DNA of 64,000 nt from Mycobacterium simiae (GCF_010727605.1 NZ_AP022568.1:4154001-4218000), one strand, 5' to 3'. Positions 17,723-26,763 are shown, counted from the stretch's first letter. Notes: a model not told the origin generated them from the letters alone. Translations and numbers: made by a program.

Positions 17723-18652
17723 ATGACTAGTGGGGTAGCGGCAGGTCCCTCGGCCGGCCAATACGAATTGAGCCATCTGCGCTCGCTGGAGGCCGAGGCC
17801 ATCCACATCATCCGGGAGGTCGCCGCGGAGTTCGAGCGGCCCGTGCTGCTGTTTTCCGGCGGCAAGGACTCCATCGTGATGCTCTACCTGGCTCTCAAGG
17901 CGTTCCGTCCCGGGCGGCTGCCGTTCCCGGTCATGCACGTCGACACCGGTCACAACTTCGACGAGGTGATCGCGACCCGAGACGAACTCGTCGAAGAGTT
18001 CGGGGTGCGCCTGGTGGTGGCATCGGTGCAGGAGGACATCGATGCCGGCCGGGTCGTCGAGACCATCCCGTCTCGCAACCCGATCCAGACGGTGACGTTG
18101 CTGCGCGCCATTCGGGAGAACAAATTCGACGCCGCGTTCGGCGGGGCGCGCCGCGACGAGGAGAAGGCGCGCGCCAAGGAACGAGTGTTCAGTTTCCGCG
18201 ACGAGTTCGGGCAGTGGGACCCCAAGGCGCAACGGCCCGAGTTATGGAACCTCTACAACGGCCGGCACCACAAGGGTGAGCACATCCGTGTCTTCCCGCT
18301 GTCGAACTGGACCGAATTCGACATCTGGTCTTACATCGGCGCCGAGAAGATCAAGTTGCCGCCGATCTATTACGCCCACCGGCGCAAGGTCTTCGAGCGT
18401 GACGGCATGCTGCTGGCCGTGCATCGGCACATGCAGCCGCGGGCGGACGAGCGGGTGATGGAAAAGACGGTGCGGTTCCGCACGGTCGGTGATGTCACCT
18501 GCACCGGCTGTGTCGAATCCGAGGCCGCCACGGTGTCGGAGGTGATCGCCGAAACCGCGGTGTCCCGGCTGACCGAACGCGGCGCCACCCGGGCCGACGA
18601 CCGCATCTCCGAAGCCGGCATGGAAGACCGGAAACGACAGGGTTACTTCTGA
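17723..18652 (+). CDS. cysD: sulfate adenylyltransferase small subunit
   Basis: A 309-residue ATP sulfurylase subunit of the PAPS reductase/N-type ATP pyrophosphatase family. It makes adenosine 5'-phosphosulfate from sulfate and ATP, with CysN supplying GTP-driven energy. The PP-loop motif LLFSGGKDS is near residues 41-49 and the C-terminal DRISEAGMEDRKRQGYF is characteristic. ATG at 17723 follows GAAGGAAG. The stop TGA shares a base with the cysNC start (TGATG). This is the first step of assimilation toward cysteine, mycothiol and sulfolipids. Confidence 0.97.
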   Translation: MTSGVAAGPSAGQYELSHLRSLEAEAIHIIREVAAEFERPVLLFSGGKDSIVMLYLALKAFRPGRLPFPVMHVDTGHNFDEVIATRDELVEEFGVRLVVASVQEDIDAGRVVETIPSRNPIQTVTLLRAIRENKFDAAFGGARRDEEKARAKERVFSFRDEFGQWDPKAQRPELWNLYNGRHHKGEHIRVFPLSNWTEFDIWSYIGAEKIKLPPIYYAHRRKVFERDGMLLAVHRHMQPRADERVMEKTVRFRTVGDVTCTGCVESEAATVSEVIAETAVSRLTERGATRADDRISEAGMEDRKRQGYF

Positions 18653-20505
18653 TGGCTGCACCGACGACACTGCTTCGCATCGCAACCGCCGGCTCGGTCG
18701 ACGACGGCAAGTCCACGCTGATCGGTCGGCTGCTTTACGACTCCAAGGCCGTGATGGAAGACCAATGGGCTGCGGTCGAGAAGACGTCCAAAGAGCGGGG
18801 CCACGACTACACCGACCTTGCGCTGGTCACCGATGGTCTGCGCGCCGAGCGCGAACAAGGCATCACCATCGACGTCGCCTACCGCTACTTCGCTACGCCC
18901 AGGCGAAAATTCATCATCGCCGACACCCCGGGACACATCCAGTACACCCGCAACATGGTGACGGGGGCATCGACCGCGCAACTGGTGATCGTGCTTGTCG
19001 ACGCCCGGCAGGGTCTGCTCGAGCAGTCCCGCCGGCACGCGTTCCTGGCCTCATTGCTGGGCATCCAGCACATCGTGCTGGCTGTCAACAAGATGGATCT
19101 GATCGACTGGGATCGGTCGAAGTTCGAGGCGATCAAGGACGAGTTCCACTCCTTCGCGGCACGTTTGGACGTGCAGGACGTGGCGACCATCCCGCTTTCG
19201 GCGCTGCACGGCGACAACGTGGTGACCAAATCGGATCGGGCGCCCTGGTACGAAGGTCCGGCGCTGCTCTCGCACCTGGAAGAGGTGTACATCGCCGGTG
19301 ACCGCAACCTCGTCGACGTGCGCTTCCCGGTGCAGTACGTCATCCGCCCGCAGACCCACGAACATCACGACCACCGCAGCTACGCCGGAACGGTGGCCAG
19401 CGGAGTGATGCGTCCGGGCGACGAGGTGGTGGTGCTGCCGGTCGGCAAGACCAGCAAGATCACCGCGATCGAAGGCCCGAATGGCGTGATAGACGAGGCG
19501 TTTCCACCGATGGCCGTCTCCATCAGCCTTGCCGACGACATCGACATATCGCGAGGTGACATGATCGCCCGCACCAACAACCAGCCCAGGGTCACTCAAG
19601 AATTCGACGCCACCGTCTGTTGGATGGCCGACGCCGCATCGTTGGAGCCAGGCCGCGACTACGTCATCAAACACACCACCCGAACCACCCGTGCGCGGGT
19701 CACCGCACTGGACTACCGGCTCGACGTCAACACCCTGCACCGCGACAAGACCGCTACGGCGTTGAAGCTCAACGAACTTGGCCGTATCTCGCTGCGTACT
19801 CAGGTGCCCTTGCTGCTCGACGAGTACACCCGTAATGCCAGCACCGGTTCGTTCATCCTGATCGATCCGAACACCAACGGCACCGTCGCGGCGGGCATGG
19901 TGTTGCGTGATGTCAAGGCACAGAAGGCGAGCCCGAACACCGTTCGGCACCAGTCGCTGGTGACCGCGGCGGACCGGGCGTCGCGGGGACGGACGGTCTG
20001 GCTGACCGGTCTGTCGGGTGCGGGTAAGTCGTCGGTGGCCATGCTGGTCGAACAAAAATTGCTCGAAAAAGGTGTTCCCGCTTACGTTCTCGACGGCGAT
20101 AACCTCCGGCACGGCTTGAATGCGGACCTGGGCTTTTCCATGGCCGACCGGGCGGAGAATCTGCGTCGGCTGGCCCACGTCGCGATGCTGCTGGCGGATT
20201 CCGGCCAGACCGTGTTGGTGCCCGCCATCAGCCCGCTGGCCGAACACCGCGAGATGGCTCGTAAGGTGCACGCCGACGCCGGGTTTGAGTTCTTCGAAGT
20301 CTTCTGCGATACCCCGCTCGCCGAGTGCGAGGCGCGTGATCCGAAGGGCTTGTATGCCAAAGCTCGCGCCGGTGAACTCACACATTTCACCGGTGTCGAC
20401 AGCCCCTACCAGCGACCCAAGAATCCCGATTTGCGGCTCGTCCCGGACCGCCCGCTCGAGGAACTGGCGCAAAGTGTGATCGATTTGTTGGAGTCACGGG
20501 GCTAG
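18652..20505 (+). CDS. cysNC: bifunctional sulfate adenylyltransferase large subunit / APS kinase
   Basis: A 617-residue CysN-CysC fusion. The CysN part has GTPase motifs GSVDDGKS (residues 14-21), DTPGH near 91 and NKMD near 146, followed by elongation-factor-like beta domains. The CysC part starts near residue 440 with P-loop GLSGAGKSS near 453-461 and APS-kinase motifs LDGDNLRHGL and GVDSPYQRP. The protein forms APS with CysD then phosphorylates it to PAPS. Such fusion is usual in mycobacteria. Translationally coupled to cysD by a one-base overlap. Confidence 0.97.
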   Translation: MAAPTTLLRIATAGSVDDGKSTLIGRLLYDSKAVMEDQWAAVEKTSKERGHDYTDLALVTDGLRAEREQGITIDVAYRYFATPRRKFIIADTPGHIQYTRNMVTGASTAQLVIVLVDARQGLLEQSRRHAFLASLLGIQHIVLAVNKMDLIDWDRSKFEAIKDEFHSFAARLDVQDVATIPLSALHGDNVVTKSDRAPWYEGPALLSHLEEVYIAGDRNLVDVRFPVQYVIRPQTHEHHDHRSYAGTVASGVMRPGDEVVVLPVGKTSKITAIEGPNGVIDEAFPPMAVSISLADDIDISRGDMIARTNNQPRVTQEFDATVCWMADAASLEPGRDYVIKHTTRTTRARVTALDYRLDVNTLHRDKTATALKLNELGRISLRTQVPLLLDEYTRNASTGSFILIDPNTNGTVAAGMVLRDVKAQKASPNTVRHQSLVTAADRASRGRTVWLTGLSGAGKSSVAMLVEQKLLEKGVPAYVLDGDNLRHGLNADLGFSMADRAENLRRLAHVAMLLADSGQTVLVPAISPLAEHREMARKVHADAGFEFFEVFCDTPLAECEARDPKGLYAKARAGELTHFTGVDSPYQRPKNPDLRLVPDRPLEELAQSVIDLLESRG

Positions 20506-20556
20506 CCGGCACCCGAGCATCCGCCTCGATTCGCGTCGGGTGGCACAATCCTCAGG

Positions 20557-21039
20557 GTGCGGATGTCAGCGAAAGCCGAGTACGCGGTGCGGGCAATGAT
20601 CCACCTCGCCACCGCGGACAAGGGCAGTCTGGTCAAGACCGACGACTTGGCCCAGGCACAGGGCATACCTCCGCAGTTTCTGGTCGACATCCTGACCAAC
20701 CTGCGCACCGACCGCCTGGTCCGCAGCCACCGCGGTCGCGATGGCGGCTATGAGCTGGCGCGCCCCGGCAACCAAATCAGCATCGCCGATGTGCTGCGCT
20801 GCATCGACGGACCGTTGGCCAGCGTCCGCGACATTGGTCTCGGTGACCTTCCCTACTCGGGACCCACGGCACCGCTCGCCGATGTCTGGCGGGCGCTGCG
20901 GGCCAGCATGCGCTCGGTGCTGGAGGAGACGACGCTGGCGGACGTGGCATCCGGGTCCCTGCCCAAGCACGTGGCGAAACTCGCCGACGACTACCGGGGT
21001 CAGGAGAGCGTCCGGCACGGGGCTCCGCTGGTCGATTAG
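20557..21039 (+). CDS. Rrf2-family regulator lacking Fe-S ligands
   Basis: A 160-residue Rrf2 winged-helix protein ([18 protein letters not shown]; recognition region [33 protein letters not shown]). The cluster-binding region of IscR-type relatives contains three cysteines; here the only cysteine is in LRCIDG, so no [2Fe-2S] cluster of that type is expected. The start GTG 20557 agrees with the N-terminus recalled for Rv1287. A 7-bp inverted repeat (CACCCGA 20510-20516, TCGGGTG 20536-20542) in the gap after cysNC may be its operator or a weak terminator. By position it is a candidate regulator of sulfur assimilation, comparable to Gram-positive CymR; this is inference. Confidence 0.9.
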   Translation: MRMSAKAEYAVRAMIHLATADKGSLVKTDDLAQAQGIPPQFLVDILTNLRTDRLVRSHRGRDGGYELARPGNQISIADVLRCIDGPLASVRDIGLGDLPYSGPTAPLADVWRALRASMRSVLEETTLADVASGSLPKHVAKLADDYRGQESVRHGAPLVD

Positions 21040-21425
21040 ACCGCTGATCCGTAGGGCCGCGTCAGGATCTCGAGCGCGTGCCCGGCGGGGTCCAGGAAAT
21101 AGACTCCTCGCCCGCCGTCGTTGTGGTTGATCTCGCCCGGCCGGCTTTGCCGCGGATCCGCCCAGTGCTGCAGGCCGCGCGAACGGATCTTGCCGTAAAT
21201 CTCGTCGAACTCCGGCTCGGAGACCAGAAACGCGTAGTGCTGGCGCCGAATGTCGTCACCCTCAGGCGCGTCGGCGAAATCCAGGCTCACGCCGTTCTCG
21301 AGTTGGACAACCATGAAGTGGCCGAATGGCTTCGGGCTGGGTAAGCCGAAAAGCTCGGTGAGAAACTCCGCGGACTCGTGCTTGTCGCGGGCGGCGACGA
21401 TGGTGTGGTTGAAACTGATGCTCAT
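21036..21425 (-). CDS. VOC-superfamily (glyoxalase/dioxygenase-fold) protein
   Basis: A 129-residue protein with the vicinal oxygen chelate fold: the beta-strand start [11 protein letters not shown] (His7), a mid-protein RRQHYAFLV histidine, and the terminal [10 protein letters not shown] glutamate are positioned like a metal-binding triad. Enzymatic role unknown. The stop overlaps the convergent Rrf2 gene by 4 bp. It is followed on the same strand, 49 bp away, by a second VOC gene. Confidence 0.82.
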   Translation of the reverse strand: MSISFNHTIVAARDKHESAEFLTELFGLPSPKPFGHFMVVQLENGVSLDFADAPEGDDIRRQHYAFLVSEPEFDEIYGKIRSRGLQHWADPRQSRPGEINHNDGGRGVYFLDPAGHALEILTRPYGSAV

Positions 21426-21474
21426 AGTTCTTTCCAGTCAACCACCGTCCTGGCCGGCCGACAACGCCCTTGCC

Positions 21475-21888
21475 CTACTTGGGTGCGGTCAACTCCAGCG
21501 CGATGTTGTCCGGGTCGCGGAATTCCAGAATGTATGACGGTCCAATGTCCTTGACGGGCTCGTGCTCGACGCCGACGTCATCGAGATGTGCTGCGGCAGC
21601 GTCTAATTCGTCCCTGGTGGCCAGCCGAAAGGCGATGTGGTCCAGGCCCGTGCGGTCCTCGTGGAAGCGGTCGGTGGCGACCGGCCGCAGTCCGAGCAGC
21701 GTGCCACCGAGGTCGTAGATGACGCCGCCGTACAAGAAGCTCAACTCCTCACGGGTCGCCTCGTCCGCGTTCGTCGGAATTTCCAGCAACACCGGCCAAT
21801 CGAACACGCTCTCGTAGAACTGGCGGGATCGTTCGATGTCGGTGACGGTGAGCCGGACATGGGCAATGGACGTATTCGTTAGGGCCAC
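21475..21888 (-). CDS. VOC-superfamily protein
   Basis: A 137-residue VOC-fold protein: IAHVRLTVTDIERSRQFYESVFDWPV at the N-terminus, DHIAFRLATRDELDAAAAHL in the middle, and YILEFRDPDNIALELTAP at the end. This is the bleomycin-resistance/glyoxalase-like pattern, often with catechol or drug-binding members; no substrate can be named. GTG at 21888 chosen because sequence upstream is not family-like. It diverges from the LLM oxidoreductase gene with a 56-bp gap. Confidence 0.82.
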   Translation of the reverse strand: MALTNTSIAHVRLTVTDIERSRQFYESVFDWPVLLEIPTNADEATREELSFLYGGVIYDLGGTLLGLRPVATDRFHEDRTGLDHIAFRLATRDELDAAAAHLDDVGVEHEPVKDIGPSYILEFRDPDNIALELTAPK

Positions 21889-21944
21889 CGGACCATACTG
21901 CCACTTCAACGGACGCGGGCAGCGGGCGTGCCACAATCGCGGTC

Positions 21945-22835
21945 GTGCAGATCGCAATGACGATGCCGGTGATGGAGCCGGACCTGGACGCCTCGGTTCT
22001 CGAGACCTGGGCGCGCACCGTCGACGAGGGACCGTTTTCGGCGCTGGCGTGGGGTGAACGCATCGCGTTCGGCAATCCCGACAGTCTCACGCTGCTCGGT
22101 GCGTTGGCCGCCTGGACGACGCGGGTGCGGTTGGTGACGACGGTGATCGTCCCGCAGCTGCACGATCCGGTGCTGTTGGCCAAGGGGCTGGCGACCGGCG
22201 ATCTGCTGTGTGGCGGACGGTTGACCGTGGGTCTGGGAGTGGGGGGCCGGCAGGAGGACTACCACGCGGTGGGCGCCGACCTCGCGACCCAGACGAGGCG
22301 TGACATGGCCGAGCGGGTGGCGGTGATGAAGCGGGTGTGGGCAGGGGAGAAAATCACCGGGTCGGTGTTGCCGGTCGGGCCGCCACCGGTGCAACCCGGC
22401 GGCCCGCCACTGCTGGTCGGCAGCATCGGACCGAAGACCATCCGCAGCGCGGCCGCCTGGGCCGACGGATTGGCCGGCACCACCCTGGACCTCGATGTCG
22501 ACAAGCAGAACGAGTTGTACGACGTGGCTCGCCAAGCGTGGGCGGCGGCGGGCAAGGGAAAACCGCACCTGGCGACGTCGTTTTGGTTCGCCTTCGGCGC
22601 TCCCGAGGAGTCGCGCGCTCAGGTGCATCGCCATCTGCGCCGTTATATGAACTGGATACCGGCCGAGTTCGTCGACGCGATGGCCCCGGTGACCGGCTGG
22701 GCCGGCAGCGAGGACGAGTTGCTGGCGGTGCTGCGGAAGTTCGAGCAGATTGGCACCGACGAAGTTCAGCTGATCCCGACCAGCTCGGACCTCGATCAGG
22801 TGCGGCGCGCCGCAGACGTGGCCGGGCGGCTTTAA
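21945..22835 (+). CDS. LLM-class (probably F420-dependent) oxidoreductase
   Basis: A 296-residue luciferase-like TIM-barrel protein. The family features include an N-terminal MQIAMTMPVMEPD strand, a TTRVRLVTTVIVPQLHDPVLLAKGLATGDLL stretch and GGRLTVGLGVGGRQEDY, the usual coenzyme-binding loop region. In mycobacteria most such proteins use F420; FMN use cannot be excluded. GTG start at 21945. Substrate unknown. It converges with the potassium channel gene 12 bp downstream. Confidence 0.85.
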   Translation: MQIAMTMPVMEPDLDASVLETWARTVDEGPFSALAWGERIAFGNPDSLTLLGALAAWTTRVRLVTTVIVPQLHDPVLLAKGLATGDLLCGGRLTVGLGVGGRQEDYHAVGADLATQTRRDMAERVAVMKRVWAGEKITGSVLPVGPPPVQPGGPPLLVGSIGPKTIRSAAAWADGLAGTTLDLDVDKQNELYDVARQAWAAAGKGKPHLATSFWFAFGAPEESRAQVHRHLRRYMNWIPAEFVDAMAPVTGWAGSEDELLAVLRKFEQIGTDEVQLIPTSSDLDQVRRAADVAGRL

Positions 22836-22847
22836 ACCGGTCGCCCC

Positions 22848-24566
22848 TTATGCGGGCAGGCGTTCTTGGCCGCTGACGTCGGGGTACAGCGGCGGCTGGC
22901 CCTTGAGCAGCGTCGCCATCAGCTCGCGGTACGGGCCGACGACGTAGACGGTGTCGCCGGCCCGTAGCCGGGCATCGCGACGAGGGTGCAGCTGGACCGG
23001 GGAGTCGTCGCGAGTGATCGCGATGACCCGGGTCTGCGTGGACAGCTCGAACATTCGCAGACCATCGAGCTCGCTGCCGGCCGCGACATGCATACCGCCG
23101 ACCATGAAGTACCGCTGCCCGACCGAGAACGTGCCCAGCACTTGCAGTCCCATTGCGGCACCAATGAACCATGGCGCGGCCAGCTCGACAGTCGAGCGCA
23201 CGGCATGGAACCCGAACCGGTCGGCGACGGCACTACCCAGAGCGTGATCGTAGATGCGCAGCACGATCGGCACGTCGCGCCGAACCACCTCCGGCATCAC
23301 CCGCGGGCTCAGCATCTCGCGCAGCACAATCCCGGTCTCGATGTTGGTCATGTCGTCGTGGGTCAGCACCGCCACCGCGCGGGCGGTGTCGACCCGGGCC
23401 GCCAGCAGGGTCTCGCGCAGCGTCGCATCCCCGAAAATCACCGGGACTCCGAGTTCGGCAGCGGCCTCGAGATAGCGGTTGTTCTCGTCGAACTCGATCA
23501 CCACGACCGCGTATCCGGCGGCGGTCAAATCGGCGGCGACCCGGCTACCGAACGATCCCAACCCGACGACCACGACGTGATTGCGTAGGTGGCGCGCCCG
23601 CCGGCGACCGGCCGTGTGGGCGAACCGGCGCGAGAGCAGCAGGTCGGCGATAAACGCGACCAGCACGGCGGTGGTGATCAGGCCGCCGAACATCAACATG
23701 ATGCTGAACAGGCGCAGCCAGGTCGGTTGGGCGAGGAAGCTGAAGTCGCCGTAACCGACGGTCGCAATCGTCTCGGTACTGAAGTACAACGCGTCGACCC
23801 AGGTCATTTTCGACTGTGGCTGATAGCAATAACGCAACAACACCGTCGAGCCGATCAAGACGGCCAGCAGCGCGGTCACCGCCCGCATGAACATCGGGTT
23901 GATGTCGCTGCGCAGGGCCCGCGCGGCGTCGACGGCGCGCCGCAGCCGACGCTGGCGGGTGCGCGTCCGATTCGGCCGCGGCGGACGGATGCCCCGCGCC
24001 GCAAGCTCTTCGACGGTGCCGATCATGGCCGTCCAGTCACCGGCGTGCACCCGCAGGTCTCGGCCCGGGCACGTCTGGAACAGTCCCGGCGTCGGCGAGT
24101 TGTCGCCGTGAATCACCGCGACCGGTGCCAGATCCGCGTAAATCTCGCGCAGCGTGGCATCGTAGGGCGCCTCGGAACCCGAGACTAGGAATTGGATGCC
24201 CGCCGCCTCGAATGGGTGTGCGGTGTGGGCCAGGCACGCCTCGACCACCGACGGCGCGGCCAGCTGGGCGACATCCAGAATCGCCCCGGGTCCGTTGTCG
24301 ACGCCTACCGCCCCACGCAGCACATCGTTGGCCAGCCGGGCCACCACTCGCACATCCGGATTGGCTTTCCTTGCCAACAAGGCGATTTCGAGATTTCGCG
24401 CATCGTCGTTGCCGGCGCAGATCACGGCGAGCGCCCGGGTGATCCCGAGGTCGGCGAGGTCGTTGTCGGCGGACAGTATGACGACGCGGGCACCGGCGCT
24501 CTTCAGCTCGTCGACGATTGTTGTTGCTAAGGCGTCGTCGCCGCTAACGATGATGTGACGTTGCAT
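22848..24566 (-). CDS. potassium channel with RCK-TM-pore-TM-RCK architecture
   Basis: A 572-residue protein. Residues 1-190 form an N-terminal RCK/TrkA-N-like domain in which the nucleotide motif is degenerate (SGDDALATTI). A very basic linker (about 193-220, many Arg) leads to a membrane helix at about 227-246, the selectivity filter TVGYGD at 269-274 and a second helix at about 286-312. A second RCK domain follows with an intact VVGLGSFG (334-340), ending in a TrkA-C-like segment (VGGMHVAAGSELDGL, RAGDTVYVVG). It should conduct K+ under ligand control. Start taken at ATG 24566; an extension to 24629 is possible but not RCK-like. Confidence 0.88.
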   Translation of the reverse strand: MQRHIIVSGDDALATTIVDELKSAGARVVILSADNDLADLGITRALAVICAGNDDARNLEIALLARKANPDVRVVARLANDVLRGAVGVDNGPGAILDVAQLAAPSVVEACLAHTAHPFEAAGIQFLVSGSEAPYDATLREIYADLAPVAVIHGDNSPTPGLFQTCPGRDLRVHAGDWTAMIGTVEELAARGIRPPRPNRTRTRQRRLRRAVDAARALRSDINPMFMRAVTALLAVLIGSTVLLRYCYQPQSKMTWVDALYFSTETIATVGYGDFSFLAQPTWLRLFSIMLMFGGLITTAVLVAFIADLLLSRRFAHTAGRRRARHLRNHVVVVGLGSFGSRVAADLTAAGYAVVVIEFDENNRYLEAAAELGVPVIFGDATLRETLLAARVDTARAVAVLTHDDMTNIETGIVLREMLSPRVMPEVVRRDVPIVLRIYDHALGSAVADRFGFHAVRSTVELAAPWFIGAAMGLQVLGTFSVGQRYFMVGGMHVAAGSELDGLRMFELSTQTRVIAITRDDSPVQLHPRRDARLRAGDTVYVVGPYRELMATLLKGQPPLYPDVSGQERLPA

Positions 24567-24744
24567 ACCCAGCCCGTTTCGTGTCGTCGGAGCCGAGGTC
24601 TCGGCCGGTTGACCTGCTATGACTATCAACCACCGCGCCGATTTGTGCTAGCCGACTGCCCACCTGCGGGGGCCGCGTTAATCGGCCGAAACCTTGCGTC
24701 CGGAGGCTGGTCACCGCCGAGCGCCGACCATAGTCTCGGTCGGC

Positions 24745-25761
24745 GTGACGGAGCTCAACGTGACCGACCTCGAGCTCGGGCCGAAGATGCTTGACCTGCT
24801 CGGTGGTTTCGTGCTGTCGCAGGCGCTGTTTGCGGTCGCGGAACTTGGTGTGGCGAATGTGTTGCTGGATGGGCCGCGCGCGGTGGACGACATTGCGTCG
24901 GCGGTGGGTGCCAAGACGGATCCGCTGGGACGCATCATCCGGTTCTTGGCTCGCCACGAGATCTTCCACACGCGCGACGACACCGTCGAACTCACCGCGC
25001 TCGGGCGTACCCTCGCCGACGGCCACGCTGGTTCGCTGCGTAAGTTGGCCGGCTACTTCCGGCGGACGCACTACGCGGCATTTGGAGGCTTGGCGGACGC
25101 GGTGCGGACCGGACAACCGGCGGCGACATTGTCGTTGGGCAAGCCGTTCTTCGAGTGGATCAACGACGACCCCGAACTTGCCGAGTTGCAAAACGAGACG
25201 ATGGCCGCGTTCACGCGAGGCGGCCGCGGCGATCTGCTCGACAGGTATGACCTGCCCGCGGGCACAACGGTTGCAGACATCGGCGGCGCGGATGGCAGCT
25301 TGCTGGTGGAGCTGCTCGATCGTCGTCCCGAACGCCGGGGCATCGTCTACGACCTGCCGACTTCTGTCGCCGCGGCGCGCCGAACCGTGCAGGCGGCCGG
25401 GTTGGCCGACCGGGTGACGGTTCGCCCGGGAGACTTCTTCGAAAGCGTGCCGACCGCCGACGTGTACGTGCTGTCGGCGGTGCTGCAGGACTGGGATGAC
25501 GCCCCGGCCCTGCGCATCCTGGCCAATATCGCCGCAGCCGCGCCGGCCGATGCCCGCCTGGTCGTGTTCGACATGGTGGTACCCGACGGTGCTGCGCAAG
25601 ACCGTGCGGCGCTGGTCGACATCCTCATGCTCGGCATGGTCGGCGGTCGGCAGCGCAGCCTGTCCGAGTGGCATCACCTGTTGGCCCGCGGCGGCTTCGC
25701 CCTCGAGCGCACGGTCACCGGCTCGGGGTCCTATTGCGCGCTCGAGGCCGCCTTGGCGTGA
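24745..25761 (+). CDS. SAM-dependent O-methyltransferase (plant/acetylserotonin type)
   Basis: A 338-residue family-2 O-methyltransferase. An N-terminal dimerisation/winged-helix domain (LLGGFVLSQALFAVAELGVANVLLDGPRAVDDIA) is followed by the Rossmann methyltransferase core: SAM motif VADIGGADGSLLVELL, acidic loop YDLPTSVAAA, and DVYVLSAVLQDWDD near the catalytic region. The usual catalytic His of the LHDWDD motif is replaced by Gln in this LQDWDD version, which may mean altered chemistry. GTG at 24745 chosen over 24694 because the domain starts there. Converges with the isomerase-like gene. Confidence 0.85.
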   Translation: MTELNVTDLELGPKMLDLLGGFVLSQALFAVAELGVANVLLDGPRAVDDIASAVGAKTDPLGRIIRFLARHEIFHTRDDTVELTALGRTLADGHAGSLRKLAGYFRRTHYAAFGGLADAVRTGQPAATLSLGKPFFEWINDDPELAELQNETMAAFTRGGRGDLLDRYDLPAGTTVADIGGADGSLLVELLDRRPERRGIVYDLPTSVAAARRTVQAAGLADRVTVRPGDFFESVPTADVYVLSAVLQDWDDAPALRILANIAAAAPADARLVVFDMVVPDGAAQDRAALVDILMLGMVGGRQRSLSEWHHLLARGGFALERTVTGSGSYCALEAALA

Positions 25762-25795
25762 GACCCGGATTGCGTTCGGCGGTAACGGCTTTGCG

Positions 25796-26167
25796 TTACA
25801 GGACGCGAACGTCGGAGGGCGACCAGAACGCCCGCATCGAGGCAACCCTGGCCTCGTCGTCAAACGTCATCACCGAGATGGGGGAGATGCGGGTGCGGCT
25901 GTCGCCGGCGTCGAGGGTGAGATGCCACAAGAATGCCGCCTCGTTGCCGCCGACGCGGATTTCGGCGAGTTCGGTTTCCTTCTTGGCGTCCTGGATGGCC
26001 GTGTAGAACGCACGGACCGCGTCGTGGCCGCGCAGGACATCCGCGCCGATCGGATCCTCGATGGTGGCGTCGGGGGTGTACAGGTTCACAATCTCGTCGG
26101 TTGCGCCTTTGGCGAGCAGGGTGAGATAGCTGTTGACAGTCTGCGTGATGGCTTCAGGAGACGGCAT
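25796..26167 (-). CDS. ketosteroid isomerase-like protein
   Basis: A 123-residue cone-fold (NTF2/SnoaL/KSI) protein. It keeps the steroid isomerase general residues at canonical numbering, Tyr14 and Asp38 (LYTPDATIEDPIG), but the third residue, Asp99/103 in bacterial isomerases (PIDxF), is Ser98 here (SPISVMTF). The C-terminus VASMRAFWSPSDV is typical of the family. It may bind or isomerise a steroid-like or other ligand; activity is uncertain because of the Ser. ATG at 26167; divergent from the Nudix gene with a 59-bp gap. Confidence 0.85.
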   Translation of the reverse strand: MPSPEAITQTVNSYLTLLAKGATDEIVNLYTPDATIEDPIGADVLRGHDAVRAFYTAIQDAKKETELAEIRVGGNEAAFLWHLTLDAGDSRTRISPISVMTFDDEARVASMRAFWSPSDVRVL

Positions 26168-26226
26168 GGCCTTGGACGCTACCCGGTTGCCCTGGCCGTC
26201 GCTTCGGGTTGGCAATACTGAGCAAT

Positions 26227-26763
26227 GTGCCATTCATCGAACGCGTCTCGTCGCGCGAGGTATATCGGAATCCGTGGTTGATCTTCCGAGAGGACGACAT
26301 CCGCCGGCCGGACGGCAGTCCCGGCATCTACGCCGTGGTCGACAAGCCGGTCTACGCGCTGGTGGTGCCGTATGACGGGAGTCGGTTCCGGCTAGTCGAA
26401 CAGTTCCGGTATCCGGTCGGTGCGCGTCGCTGGGAGTTCCCGCAGGGCACCGCCCCCGATTTGGCCGAGGCGGAGCCCGCCGAGCTGGCCGCGCGGGAGT
26501 TGCGCGAGGAAACCGGGCTCAGCGCAACGTCGTTCGAGCCGCTCGGATTGCTCGACGTCGCTCCCGGGATGACCAGCCAGCGGGGTTGGGTCTTTTTGGC
26601 CACCGGGATCAGCGAGGGCCGCTCGGAGCGCGAGCACGAGGAACAGGACATGCGCAGCGCATGGTTTTCTCGCGAAGACGTCGAGGAGATGATGCGTTCG
26701 GGGCAGATCGTGGACTCGCAATCGCTCGCGGCCTACGGCCTGTTCTTGCTGCACGACCGATGA
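26227..26763 (+). CDS. Nudix hydrolase, ADP-ribose pyrophosphatase-like
   Basis: A 178-residue Nudix protein with the catalytic helix ending AARELREETGL and a glycine loop WEFPQGT two residues further upstream than the standard box spacing, as seen in some nucleoside diphosphate sugar hydrolases. Metal-binding glutamates REEE are intact. It probably cleaves a nucleoside diphosphate linked compound such as ADP-ribose. The start is taken as GTG 26227; a TTG at 26209 would add six residues. Its stop overlaps the start of the next gene by 4 bp (ATGA). Confidence 0.87.
   Translation: MPFIERVSSREVYRNPWLIFREDDIRRPDGSPGIYAVVDKPVYALVVPYDGSRFRLVEQFRYPVGARRWEFPQGTAPDLAEAEPAELAARELREETGLSATSFEPLGLLDVAPGMTSQRGWVFLATGISEGRSEREHEEQDMRSAWFSREDVEEMMRSGQIVDSQSLAAYGLFLLHDR

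Noticed and set aside
21889-21957. Longer N-terminus of the second VOC protein
   Set aside because: The added residues (Arg/Pro/His-rich) are unlike the fold, and extend into the divergent LLM gene start.
24544-25863. 439-residue reverse-strand frame opposite the methyltransferase
   Set aside because: Antisense to a clear SAM methyltransferase; no motif of its own.
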